Below the pieces are notes generated by a model that was not told the origin of the DNA, ran no database searches, and saw only the letters and a list, made by a program, of their open reading frames with translations. The position numbers were made by a program, and so were the translations under genes. From JAAEQG01 sp023133475 (lineage in GTDB: Bacteria; Planctomycetota; Phycisphaerae; UBA1845), in the NCBI GenBank assembly GCA_030631415.1, contig DAOVLE010000078.1:1-19910 (forward strand): DNA of 19,910 nucleotides, in the 5' to 3' direction. This document shows, piece after piece, positions 1 to 7,745 of this stretch. Each line of letters starts with the position of its first letter. The stretch's first letter is position 1.

Positions 1-24
1 ACAACGACGGCGTCTCCCATCCCC

Positions 25-77
25 CATTTTCCATTTTTCATTTTCCATTTTCCATTTTCTCCATTCTCCATTTCTCC
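25..77. repeat. A/T-rich 7-nt tandem tract (CATTTTC type)
   Basis: Imperfect tandem copies of a roughly 7-nt unit, CATTTTC with variants, run through this stretch. Related tracts lie at 10862-10896 (opposite strand) and 11108-11130. All three are outside coding sequence, next to palindromic repeats. The function is unknown; the dispersed copies make chance composition unlikely. Confidence 0.6.
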
Positions 78-112
78 CGGCAGTGAATTATCCGGGTTAG
101 ATGCGATTGCCC

Positions 113-130
113 TGTGAAACCCGCCCTACA
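113..130 (-). repeat. Solo half-copy of palindromic repeat A
   Basis: The sequence reads GTGAAACCCGCCCTACA, the right arm of the A repeat that is complete at 3703-3759 and 18710-18762. It lies about 80 nt upstream of glgP. The rest of the spacer to 208 has a possible -10 (TATGAT, 166-171) without a convincing -35 and the glgP ribosome binding site (GGAGGA, 195-200). Confidence 0.6.
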
Positions 131-208
131 GTTGCCTGTCACGTTCCAATCCTTGTAACATCGGCTATGATACGCCGTTCGTAACTGAGTTTGTGGAGGA
201 CCCCAGTG

Positions 209-2359
209 ATGGCCAATGTCAGCAAAATGCCCGCCTTAATACCGAACCTGCATCCGGATTTGTCGCCATTGGCAGAGATTGCCTACAACCTTTACTGGGC
301 GTGGACCCCCCAGTGCCGAAACCTGTTCGCCGCAGTGGACCGAGCCTCCTGGCAACGGAGCGAACACAACCCCATCAAAATGCTCAGGAAACTGACCCGC
401 AAACGGCAGGAACGGTTGATGGCAAATGCCCAATTCATGGGCCAAGTGCGGCAGTGCCGGCGAAACCTGCGCGGATACCTCCGCGCCAAAACATGGTATC
501 AGCAGAAGTACGACCGCAAGTTCAACGGCAAGATCGCGTATTTCAGCATGGAATACGGGCTCCATGAGTCCCTGCCTATTTACGCCGGTGGGCTGGGGGT
601 GTTGGCCGGCGACCACCTGAAAAGTGCCGGCGATCTGGGCCTGCCGCTGGTGGGGCTGGGAATCTTCTGGAAACAGGGCTACACCCGCCAGTTGCTCGAC
701 AAGAATGGCGACCAGGTGGACAAGTTCAAGACGCTTAACCCCGAAGATGCCCCCTTGCGAGAAATCACCGGGCGATCCGGCAAACCATTGCGAATCAAGC
801 TGCCCATAGGCCCGGACATCGTCACCGTGCGTGGGTGGCGTCTTGAGGTGGGGCGGATACCGTTGGTTCTGCTTGATACCGACTTGCCGGACAACACGCC
901 CAAGGACTGCCGAATGACCCGGCGGCTATACAGCGGGGACCGCGACACCCGTATCCGCCAGGAAATCCTGTTGGGGGTCGGCGGTTGGCAGTTTCTCCAG
1001 GCTATGAAACTGCCCATCTCGGTTTGTCACCTCAACGAAGGGCACGCCGCGTTCGTGGCATTGAAGCGCATTGCCGAGATAATCAGCACCGCGGGCGATA
1101 CCTTCGCCCAGGCCAAACGCTACGTCGCCGCCACCAACGTCTTCACCACCCACACCCCCGTGCCGGCAGGCAACGAAACCTTCGAGCTGAAGCTGTTCGA
1201 GAAGTACATGGGCCAATACGCCGAACTGATGAAGATCGATAGCTCGACGTTCATCGACCTGGGCAGGATCGAGCCGGGCAATAAGAAGGAGCCGTTCGGC
1301 ATGACGCCGTTGGCCTGCCGCATGTCAGACCGCCGTAACGGGGTCAGCAAGTTGCACGGTGCGGTGGCCCGGGACATGTGGAAGGGCCTCTGGCCTGGGA
1401 AGAAAATCAAGAACGTGCCCATCGGCTCGGTGACCAACGGCATCCATTTGCGGACTTGGCTTCATCCCAGGATGGCGGATTTGCTCGACGAATACCTGCC
1501 CCAGGGCTGGGAAGAGAAGCAGGATCAGCCGCGAGTGTGGCAGGCAGTCGAGCACATCCCCGACGAGGAGCTGTGGCGGCTTCACCAGGAACTAAAGGCT
1601 GAGATGATCGAGTTCGCTCGAGAGAAGGCCCGCCGGCGTCTGCGTCGCAACAAAGCCTCAGCCGTCCAGGTGGCTCGGGTGGGCTTGATGCTTGACCCAG
1701 AAGCCCTCACCATCGGGTTTGCTCGCCGTTTCGCCCCGTACAAGCGGGCGGCGTTGGTGTTTGAAAACCCCACACGCTTCGCCCGGATTCTCAACCATTC
1801 CACACGACCGGTGCAGATCATCTTTGCCGGAAAGGCCCATCCGGCAGACACCGACGGCAAAGCCCTGGTGAAGAAGGTAGCCCGGCTGGCGGATTCGCCA
1901 CGCTTCCGCAACCGCGTGGTGTTCCTCGAAGACTACGAGATGGAGATCGCCCGCTACCTGGTCTCCGGCGTGGACGTCTGGTTAAACACCCCCCGTAAAC
2001 CGCAAGAAGCCAGCGGCACCAGCGGCATGAAACCGACTCTACACGGCGGGCTCAACCTGAGCATCCTCGACGGTTGGTGGCCTGAGGGATTCGACCACAG
2101 GAACGGCTGGGCCATCGGCAAAGGTCAGGACCACGACGGCACCCGGGCCCACGACAAGCGTGACGCCGCCGAACTGTATCACATCCTCGAGCGTGAGGTG
2201 GTGCCTCTCTACTACCAGCGGGCCAGGGACGGATTGCCCAAGAGATGGATAGCTTGCATGAAACATTCAATCGCCACGATCCCGGCAGTCTTCAACAGCC
2301 ATCGCCAAGTGAAGGAGTACTGGTCGAAATACTACCTGCCAGCCATGCGCAAAGCCTGA
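209..2359 (+). CDS. glgP: Alpha-glucan (glycogen) phosphorylase, GT35 family
   Basis: This is a cytoplasmic enzyme that releases glucose-1-phosphate from the non-reducing ends of glycogen or maltodextrin using inorganic phosphate and pyridoxal phosphate. The N-terminus (about residues 8-110) has the DUF3417 pattern, with NLYWAW and HNPIKML. Next come the phosphorylase blocks HLNEGHAAF and TTHTPVPAGNETF, then FARRFAPYKRA. The PLP site is EASGTSGMK at residues 600-608, with K608 as the probable PLP lysine. At 716 residues it fits the shorter bacterial/archaeal subgroup that carries DUF3417, not the roughly 800-residue E. coli GlgP/MalP type. ATG 209 was chosen over an in-frame TTG at 191 because GGAGGA (195-200) ends 8 nt before it. 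The gene is complete, and the antiporter follows 47 nt downstream on the same strand. Confidence 0.95.
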   Translation: MANVSKMPALIPNLHPDLSPLAEIAYNLYWAWTPQCRNLFAAVDRASWQRSEHNPIKMLRKLTRKRQERLMANAQFMGQVRQCRRNLRGYLRAKTWYQQKYDRKFNGKIAYFSMEYGLHESLPIYAGGLGVLAGDHLKSAGDLGLPLVGLGIFWKQGYTRQLLDKNGDQVDKFKTLNPEDAPLREITGRSGKPLRIKLPIGPDIVTVRGWRLEVGRIPLVLLDTDLPDNTPKDCRMTRRLYSGDRDTRIRQEILLGVGGWQFLQAMKLPISVCHLNEGHAAFVALKRIAEIISTAGDTFAQAKRYVAATNVFTTHTPVPAGNETFELKLFEKYMGQYAELMKIDSSTFIDLGRIEPGNKKEPFGMTPLACRMSDRRNGVSKLHGAVARDMWKGLWPGKKIKNVPIGSVTNGIHLRTWLHPRMADLLDEYLPQGWEEKQDQPRVWQAVEHIPDEELWRLHQELKAEMIEFAREKARRRLRRNKASAVQVARVGLMLDPEALTIGFARRFAPYKRAALVFENPTRFARILNHSTRPVQIIFAGKAHPADTDGKALVKKVARLADSPRFRNRVVFLEDYEMEIARYLVSGVDVWLNTPRKPQEASGTSGMKPTLHGGLNLSILDGWWPEGFDHRNGWAIGKGQDHDGTRAHDKRDAAELYHILEREVVPLYYQRARDGLPKRWIACMKHSIATIPAVFNSHRQVKEYWSKYYLPAMRKA

Positions 2360-2370
2360 TCGGAACAAAT

Positions 2371-2393
2371 TGTAGGGCGGGTTCCACCCTACA
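2371..2393. repeat. Repeat A palindrome just upstream of the antiporter ribosome binding site
   Basis: TGTAGGG (2371-2377) and CCCTACA (2387-2393) are perfect inverted 7-mers around a 9-nt loop, a single shortened copy of repeat A. The antiporter ribosome binding site AGGAG (2394-2398) begins at the next base, so a folded hairpin would sit directly against it in the mRNA. Confidence 0.7.
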
Positions 2394-2406
2394 AGGAGAA
2401 CGACGG

Positions 2407-3672
2407 ATGTTGGCTATTGTCACCGAGCACGTGATCGAACACGCGACGGGAATCTACATCGGGCTGTTGTTGCTGGCCTGTGTCGTGGGGATTCTGACCA
2501 AATGGTTTGCCCACGTTCCCTACACCATCGCGCTTACGCTGGTCGGGCTGGCGGTGGGTGTGTTCGAGCTGGGGCCGGAGATTTCCGAAACCGGATTCAG
2601 CAAGGAATTGATCTTCTTCGTCATGCTCCCGCCGCTTCTGTTCCAGGGGGCGTTGCACATGGAGCTGAATCGGCTCATGAGCCACTTCTGGCCGATTCTG
2701 ACTTTTTCGGTTGCGGGCGTTTTGATCTCGACGGTGGTCATTGGCGGGCTGTTTTACTGGGCGGCGGGGATCGGGTGTTTTCTTCTGGCTTTGTTGTTCG
2801 GAGCCATGATTACTCCGACCGACCCGGTCAGCGTGCTGGCATTATTTCGTGAGTGCGATGTGCCGGCAGACCTGAAGTACCTGGTCGAAGGTGAATCGCT
2901 GTTCAACGACGGCACGGGTGTGGTCATCTTCAGCATCATCCTGGAGATGATTGTGCAAGGGCAATCTTTCCACGCCGGTTGGGCGGTTCTGGTATTCGTG
3001 AAGGTTGCCGCCGGTGGGTTGTTGCTGGGCGTTGTGCTGGGGTGGGTGGCTTTTTCCGTGATGCGGCGTTTTGAGGACCATCTGCTGGAGAACGCCATTT
3101 GTCTGGTGTTGGCTTACGGGTCGTTTTGGTTGGCAGAGTTTGTTCACGTCTCGGGCGTTATTGCCACGGTGGTCAGTGGGCTGTTGATGGGCAACTTCGG
3201 CCGCCGGCTGTCCATGGAGCAGAAGACCCGCGAGACGGTGGAGACGTTTTTCGAGTCGGTGGACTTTTTGATCAACTCGTTTTTGTTCATCCTGATCGGC
3301 ATTGAATTGCAGACCGTAACTCTCCAGGACTTGTTGGCCAATTTGCGACCGCTTGGCGTGGCGGTGGCGGCGTTGTTGATCAGCCGGGCGATCACGGTTT
3401 ACCCGTTGTATTCACTATTGAATCTGGTCGGCACACAGCGTCCGAGGAAGTGGGCTCATGTATTGTTCTGGGGTGGTTTACGAGGATCGATCCCCATCGC
3501 GCTGTTATTGGGCTTGCCCGACCATCCGGCGCTCAACGAGTATCGCATCACCTTCCTCGTTTCCGGATTTGGCGTCGTGTTCTTCTCACTGGTATGCCAG
3601 GGTCTGACGATGAAACCGCTACTGCGGAGTCTGAAGCTCGACACCACGACCAAACCACGCCCCGCAGTCTAA
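2407..3672 (+). CDS. CPA1-family sodium/proton antiporter (NhaP/NHE-like)
   Basis: This is an inner-membrane cation/proton exchanger of 421 residues, about the usual transmembrane core length for the family, with no long soluble C-terminal tail. Ten or more hydrophobic segments run from residue 10 to the C-terminus. Family signatures are TPTDPV with D139, the ion-site pair N167-D168 in GESLFNDGTG, and WGGLRG at 355-360, typical of CPA1/NHE proteins. An open frame extends upstream to 2245 inside glgP. ATG 2407 was chosen because AGGAG (2394-2398) lies 8 nt before it and the following residues look like a normal N-terminus. The 47-nt gap suggests co-transcription with glgP, although no functional link is obvious. 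The exact ion (Na+, K+ or Li+) cannot be read from the sequence. Confidence 0.9.
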   Translation: MLAIVTEHVIEHATGIYIGLLLLACVVGILTKWFAHVPYTIALTLVGLAVGVFELGPEISETGFSKELIFFVMLPPLLFQGALHMELNRLMSHFWPILTFSVAGVLISTVVIGGLFYWAAGIGCFLLALLFGAMITPTDPVSVLALFRECDVPADLKYLVEGESLFNDGTGVVIFSIILEMIVQGQSFHAGWAVLVFVKVAAGGLLLGVVLGWVAFSVMRRFEDHLLENAICLVLAYGSFWLAEFVHVSGVIATVVSGLLMGNFGRRLSMEQKTRETVETFFESVDFLINSFLFILIGIELQTVTLQDLLANLRPLGVAVAALLISRAITVYPLYSLLNLVGTQRPRKWAHVLFWGGLRGSIPIALLLGLPDHPALNEYRITFLVSGFGVVFFSLVCQGLTMKPLLRSLKLDTTTKPRPAV

Positions 3673-3702
3673 TTCGGCAGGCAAGAGGCAACGAGGCAAC
3701 AA

Positions 3703-3759
3703 GTAGGGCGGGTTCCACCCGCCGCGCAATGCGACAAAGGCGGGTGAAACCCGCCCTAC
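3703..3759. repeat. Complete repeat A element (double palindrome)
   Basis: GTAGGGCGGGTT on the left is the inverted complement of AACCCGCCCTAC on the right, and each arm carries its own small GGGCGGG/CCCGCC palindrome. The element lies 30 nt after the antiporter stop and could fold into a strong hairpin. There is no following T-run, so an intrinsic terminator is not supported; a REP-like mRNA 3'-end structure is possible. It is nearly identical to 18710-18762. Confidence 0.8.
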
Positions 3760-3796
3760 CGGATACAAGCGCCAAAAATCATTTCGGGCGGTTCGG

Positions 3797-3826
3797 TTGA
3801 CCGGACAATCCCACCGAAAGTAAACT
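3797..3826 (+). promoter_or_regulatory. Candidate sigma70-type promoter for the metallopeptidase lipoprotein
   Basis: TTGACC at 3797-3802 and TAAACT at 3821-3826 are separated by 18 nt. The same TAAACT -10 is used in the stronger candidate at 13325-13353. A start near 3833 would leave a leader of about 85 nt. Confidence 0.4.
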
Positions 3827-3917
3827 AAACCGAGTTTGGAGAGAGCAACGGTTAACCTCTGTTTTTGGGGGAAACACAATTAGCACATACCTTGCTAACA
3901 ACTGGAACTGGTGGGCA

Positions 3918-5063
3918 GTGCCGAGCATACTGCTCGTTGTGGTTTTGTCGGGGCTGCCGGCTGGTTGTGGGGCGCTGGATCCGCAACCGAATCCGTCGGG
4001 CAGTTCGCAACTGCTCGAAGACGGCAACGTCGATCCTGCCGCCGTCAGCAACAAGGGGCGGACCCGCGGCGAGCCCAACGACCTCTTCGAGGACGCCCTT
4101 ATCGCCGTGCTCGATGGGGAGGGTATAGGCTATCTTCAAGGAGCCATCGCGGAACTGGGCGATCTGGATGTCTTCGATTTGGGTGCCCTGCAAGCCGGTG
4201 ACCACGTCATCGTGGACATGAACACCATGGACGGCTCCCTGGACGTGTCAGTCGCCCTTTTCGATGCCGAACAATGCCTGTTTATGGAAAACGACGACCG
4301 GCAGAGCACAAGCCGCCAACTCGACTCGTACGTGGACGAAATTGTGCGACATGCCTCGGATCACTACTACCTGGTTGTCGGCGCGTCGGCCTTTGCGGGC
4401 ACCGCCGCCTGGAGCACGGGCAGTTATCAGGCGACGGTGACCGTCTCCCGCAACGGGCAGGCCCCTGCACCGGTGCGGCAAACGCTGCTTCTCGATTTCG
4501 ACGGCGGGGAATTGGACGTGCCGACCATACCAGTGGATTACATGGAACCCTTCGACGCCGGGGAAATCTCACCGCTCTATGATGGCAAGACGGAACTGAT
4601 CAAATCGGTGATCGTCGAGACGGTTCGAGAAAACTATGCGGGGCTGGCGGTGGACGTGGTGACCAGCGACGATCCCCCGCCAGAAGGCCCATATTCGACG
4701 GTCTTTCTCGGGGGGAGGAACCCTATCGCTTTTGGCATCTCCGAGAGCGTGGACCACTACAATGCCGACCTGGAGGATGTCGCCGTGGTCTTCACCGAGT
4801 CCTTTTCGCCGCGGGCATTCACCATTCCGCCGACCGCCGAGGAGTTGGGCGTAGCCATCGGCAACATCGCCGCGCACGAGTCAGGCCATATTTTAGGGCT
4901 CAACCACGTTAACGATCCAACGGCTCTTATGGACGCGGTTTCGCCCGCCGACGCTTTTCTGATGGACCAGGATTTCAAGAAGGCCCCATTGTCGGAACAA
5001 ATCCTGCCCATCGGCTACCAGGACGCCATGTTGCTATTGGCGGAGACTGTGGGGATCGAGTAG
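3918..5063 (+). CDS. Secreted lipoprotein with PPC-like domain and metzincin-type zinc peptidase motif
   Basis: A hydrophobic leader ends in the lipobox LPAG-C17, so the protein is probably exported and lipid-anchored. Residues about 51-155 match the bacterial pre-peptidase (PPC) pattern: EPND near the start, DLDVFDLGALQAGD, SLDVSVALFD and MENDD. The C-terminal part has H320-E321-SG-H324-ILG-LN-H330, a complete HExxHxxGxxH zinc motif, followed by M338 in TALMD, which could be a Met-turn. This indicates a metzincin-like (archaemetzincin or matrixin-type) protease; the substrate is unknown. The start is uncertain. GTG 3918 has no good ribosome binding site and gives a leader without positive charge. 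The only upstream alternative I see is an ATT at 3879, 6 nt after GGGGGA. The TAG stop lies inside repeat B. Confidence 0.75.
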   Translation: MPSILLVVVLSGLPAGCGALDPQPNPSGSSQLLEDGNVDPAAVSNKGRTRGEPNDLFEDALIAVLDGEGIGYLQGAIAELGDLDVFDLGALQAGDHVIVDMNTMDGSLDVSVALFDAEQCLFMENDDRQSTSRQLDSYVDEIVRHASDHYYLVVGASAFAGTAAWSTGSYQATVTVSRNGQAPAPVRQTLLLDFDGGELDVPTIPVDYMEPFDAGEISPLYDGKTELIKSVIVETVRENYAGLAVDVVTSDDPPPEGPYSTVFLGGRNPIAFGISESVDHYNADLEDVAVVFTESFSPRAFTIPPTAEELGVAIGNIAAHESGHILGLNHVNDPTALMDAVSPADAFLMDQDFKKAPLSEQILPIGYQDAMLLLAETVGIE

Positions 5064-5082
5064 GGCAGGTTGAAAACCTGCC
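5060..5082. repeat. Repeat B palindrome carrying the peptidase stop codon
   Basis: GTAGGGCAGG and CCTGCC flank TTGAAAA; further copies are at 15885-15907 and 16583-16605. The TAG at positions 2-4 of the element is the stop codon of the upstream peptidase gene. Confidence 0.75.
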
Positions 5083-5087
5083 GGCGG

Positions 5088-5343
5088 CACCGGCGTCCTC
5101 GCCGGTGACAAGTGGTGGATGGCCCACCAATCAGTACCGCGACCGTAAGGGAGCGGCTTGGGTGGCCCATGGCTTTAGCCGTGGGGGACACGAATCCAAG
5201 TGCCCGGGCCGCCACTGGGTACAGCGGTGCTCGGATGGGCTATTCGCGTCCCCCACCGCTAAAGCGGTGGGCCACCCATACGTCGGCAATCGGTAGGCTT
5301 CAGTGCGGCGACCGCAAGGCAGCGGCCAAACCGGCCCTACGCC
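5088..5343. repeat. Cluster of palindromic repeats (hairpins, C, D, inverted D, diverged C, half A)
   Basis: This gene-free stretch is almost wholly repeat. In order: a perfect 8-bp stem with a 4-nt loop (5088-5107); a 6-bp stem TGGTGG/CCACCA (5113-5129); a C module starting AATCAGTACCGCGACC (5129-5157); a D arm starting GGGTGGCCCATGGC (5160-5195); its inverted partner (5242-5277), giving a hairpin with arms of about 36 bp; a diverged C (5300-5327); and a half A (5328-5343). No coding signal was seen. Confidence 0.75.
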
Positions 5344-5376
5344 ACTGTAAGGCTGGGGTGGTTTTGGCGGAAACCC

Positions 5377-5385
5377 TGCTATAAT
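5377..5385 (+). promoter_or_regulatory. Extended -10 promoter (TGCTATAAT)
   Basis: A perfect extended -10, TG-n-TATAAT, lies 75 nt upstream of ATG 5461. The -35 region is poor (GTGGTT around 5358-5363), as extended -10 promoters allow. Transcription would begin near 5392. It directly follows the repeat cluster. Confidence 0.55.
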
Positions 5386-5460
5386 GGGATAAGGGTGTTT
5401 AAGCGGCACAATGTCGGTGCCCACACCTCGTCAAAGGCGAATCGCGGTAGGGAACGTGCC

Positions 5461-7293
5461 ATGAGAACTATTAAGCTGTTTGCGATCGTGCTGGTGATTT
5501 GCACCGCGGGGTGCATGGACTCCGAGGCTGTGCGGAGTGTTTTAAGTGGCACTCCCCTGTCGAGTGCCGATAACCGTAGCGACGAACTCACCGTCGGCGA
5601 TGTCAACAAACCGCAACGTGACCCCAACGAACCCACCGCAACGAGTGAAGGGGGAAGCCAACAGGCGATGCCTGCGGCAGGATTCATCCAGGCACAGGTT
5701 CGTAATACTTCCGGCCGATCGGCGAAAGTTTCCATTCGTTTTCTGATGAACGACCTGGAGGTGCACTTTACCCGGCTGCGTGTCAGATCGCAGCGGGAAA
5801 CTTTCATGATCGGGCCTGAGTTGGCTCAGATCATCGAGTTCAGCGGCACCGATGCGACCGGAGCCACACTGCCGCCCGCCATCTTTGTTTTCGGGGATAA
5901 CGTGGACGAAGACAACCCCGCAATCTATGTCATAGCCGACAGCGGCGAGCAAGAGCCCGAACAACCCATCGATGACCCGCAGGAAGACCAGGACGACCAA
6001 CAAACCCCCGATCAGCCTGACGAAGAGGAATCCACGGAACCCGAAGAAGAGGAGGAGGAAGAGGAAGAAGAACCAGCTTCACCTCCCGGTGGTGGTGGCG
6101 GTGGCCAGCAGCCGCCCCCAATAACCGACTGCAACCAGAACGGTGTTCCCGATGAACACGACATCCTGCACGGCACCAGCCAGGACTGCAACTCCAATGC
6201 AGTGCCTGACGAGTGTGACATCGCAGCGGGCACTTCCTCCGACGTGAACGGAAACGCGGTGCCCGACGAGTGCGAGCCCGATTGCAACACAAACGGCGTC
6301 CCCGATTATCTGGACATCCTGCACGGCACCAGCCAGAACTGCAACGCAAACAGCGTCCCCGACGAGTGCGACATCCAAGCCGGGACCTCCACCGACGTGA
6401 ACGGAAACGCGGTGCCCGACGAGTGCGAGCCCGACTGCAACGCAAACGGCGTCCCCGATGATCTGGACATTCAGTGCGGCACCAGCCATGACTGCAACAC
6501 AAACAGCATCCCCGACGAATGCGACATCGCCGCGGGCACCAGCGTTGACGCTAACTCGGACGGCATCCCGGACGAATGTGTCACCGGGCCTGGAACACTG
6601 TGGGCTGTCGATCTGTTCACCGCGGACCTGTACACCATCGATACGGATAACGGCGATATCACCCTGAAGGCCAACATGGCTCCGGATGTGGAAAGGGCAA
6701 TGGGACTGAGTTTCGACCCCAGCAGCAGGTACATCTACGCGGTGGTGGTTAATACGTCGGGAATCCAGACGCTAATCAAAATCAATCCGGGCACCAGTGC
6801 TGTCGAACACTCCGTCGCGATTGGGGGCGACAAACCGATCTCCGATATTTCCTTTGGAGCCAACGGTATTCTGTACGGCGTCCTCTCCGAGGACACCGAG
6901 GACCCCGCCGAGATTGGTCGAATCGTGCTGATCGACGTGAACGACGGTGCCCTTACCTTAACCCCACACATCGGTGCCGGCGGTATAGGGCAATCAATCG
7001 CAGTGAAACCGGCAACAAACAGCCTTTACCACACCGCCTGTCCCGATGGTTACCTGCTGCTGGAGATGTTGGATTTAGACACCGGCAATTGGGAGCACAT
7101 CACATACCTCAGCCATTCGTACCAGGCTCTTGCCTATGGCGAGTTTGACGATTGGTTGCTTGGGGCTTCTTCCTCACGCCAGGGCAGATGCAATAGTATT
7201 TACACCATTTCCGCGGAGGGTGAGGGTCTCCTGACGACGATTGGGGACTATGCCCCTGCCGGTATGACCTTTGTCCCGGACCCTTCCGAGTAG
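5461..7293 (+). CDS. Exported lipoprotein with acidic linker, DCN/DEC calcium-type repeats and propeller-like C-terminus
   Basis: The protein has 610 residues. The signal peptide ends in the lipobox TAG-C, with the Cys about 18 residues in. Residues to about 160 form an unrecognised domain. Next is a Pro/Glu/Asp-rich linker with a run of about ten Glu and then poly-Gly. Residues 223-373 hold nine DxNxNxVPDE-type units resembling thrombospondin type 3 or dockerin-like calcium loops. The last 230 residues start GTLWAVDLFTADLYTIDTDNG and contain repeated strands like those of bacterial beta-propeller domains. ATG 5461 was preferred to GTG 5395 because the signal peptide starts there and the -10 at 5380 would place transcription start near GTG 5395. 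A role at the cell surface is inferred; no enzymatic motif was seen. One base separates the stop from a MITE-like element. Confidence 0.8.
   Translation: MRTIKLFAIVLVICTAGCMDSEAVRSVLSGTPLSSADNRSDELTVGDVNKPQRDPNEPTATSEGGSQQAMPAAGFIQAQVRNTSGRSAKVSIRFLMNDLEVHFTRLRVRSQRETFMIGPELAQIIEFSGTDATGATLPPAIFVFGDNVDEDNPAIYVIADSGEQEPEQPIDDPQEDQDDQQTPDQPDEEESTEPEEEEEEEEEEPASPPGGGGGGQQPPPITDCNQNGVPDEHDILHGTSQDCNSNAVPDECDIAAGTSSDVNGNAVPDECEPDCNTNGVPDYLDILHGTSQNCNANSVPDECDIQAGTSTDVNGNAVPDECEPDCNANGVPDDLDIQCGTSHDCNTNSIPDECDIAAGTSVDANSDGIPDECVTGPGTLWAVDLFTADLYTIDTDNGDITLKANMAPDVERAMGLSFDPSSRYIYAVVVNTSGIQTLIKINPGTSAVEHSVAIGGDKPISDISFGANGILYGVLSEDTEDPAEIGRIVLIDVNDGALTLTPHIGAGGIGQSIAVKPATNSLYHTACPDGYLLLEMLDLDTGNWEHITYLSHSYQALAYGEFDDWLLGASSSRQGRCNSIYTISAEGEGLLTTIGDYAPAGMTFVPDPSE
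6127..6579 (+). repeat. In-gene tandem repeat: three 153-nt higher-order units
   Basis: Units begin at 6127, 6280 and 6433, exactly 153 nt (51 residues) apart. Each holds two 19-residue subunits (DCNxNxVPDExDIxxGTS) and a 13-residue subunit (D-V/A-N-x-D/N-x-V/I-PDEC). Long stretches at the unit junctions are identical in DNA, indicating recent duplication or gene conversion. Confidence 0.9.
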
Positions 7294-7294
7294 T

Positions 7295-7460
7295 GTAAAC
7301 ATTCAGTAAACCCGTCCAGCCTGTTGTACCGCCGGCATCCTGCCGGCATGCTGCCGGCTGGAAGCCGGCGGTACGGTGGTGTCAGGCGCCCTGACCACGC
7401 TTGCGTGGACCTGCGCTCGGTAGTTGATCCGAACCTGCCATGGGTTCACTGAATGTTTAC
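7295..7460. mobile_element. MITE-like element with 19-bp terminal inverted repeats
   Basis: The left end GTAAACATTCAGTAAACCC (7295-7313) matches the inverted right end (7442-7460) at 18 of 19 positions. Inside are three hairpins: a GTACCGCCGGC palindrome (7326-7374, called F), TCAGGCGCCCTGA (7382-7394) and CCACGCTTGCGTGG (7395-7408). There is no ORF of note, and no convincing target duplication beside the ends. It starts one base after the stop codon of the preceding gene. Confidence 0.6.
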
Positions 7461-7560
7461 CAGGCAACAGGTAACAGGGCAAACCTCATGCGATGGCGCT
7501 ACTTGGCGGTCCTTGCCCGTGGTGGGCGTCGGAAGCTCTATGGGCGCCACGGGCCAAGCC

Positions 7561-7627
7561 CACGGACAAGACCCGCGGTCAGGCTTTGGTGATTGTTCCA
7601 AGCGTATTGGCGCGGGCCTTGTCCGTG
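7561..7627. repeat. Inverted repeat near the lptD 3' end
   Basis: CACGGACAAGACCCGCG (7561-7577) pairs with CGCGGGCCTTGTCCGTG (7611-7627) at 16 of 17 positions around a 33-nt loop. It sits in the 285-nt spacer between the MITE-like element and the lptD stop, where no gene was recognised. It might act as a transcript end for lptD; there is no T-run. Confidence 0.5.
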
Positions 7628-7745
7628 CCACCCGTTGCCCAGGCCACCCGCCGCGCCAATAAGATTCCCGACCCCTTTTCTGTCCCCGGGGCGGCGAAGG
7701 CCCATAGCCACGGGCGTCAACCTGTGGAAAGCTTGACCTACGCGG

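Noticed and set aside
3703..3759. Intrinsic terminator after the antiporter
   Set aside because: The hairpin is strong but has no following T-run and is a dispersed repeat found also upstream of genes.
7453..7745. Short open frames in the spacer before lptD
   Set aside because: They cross the MITE end and an inverted repeat, lack ribosome binding sites and have no recognisable product.
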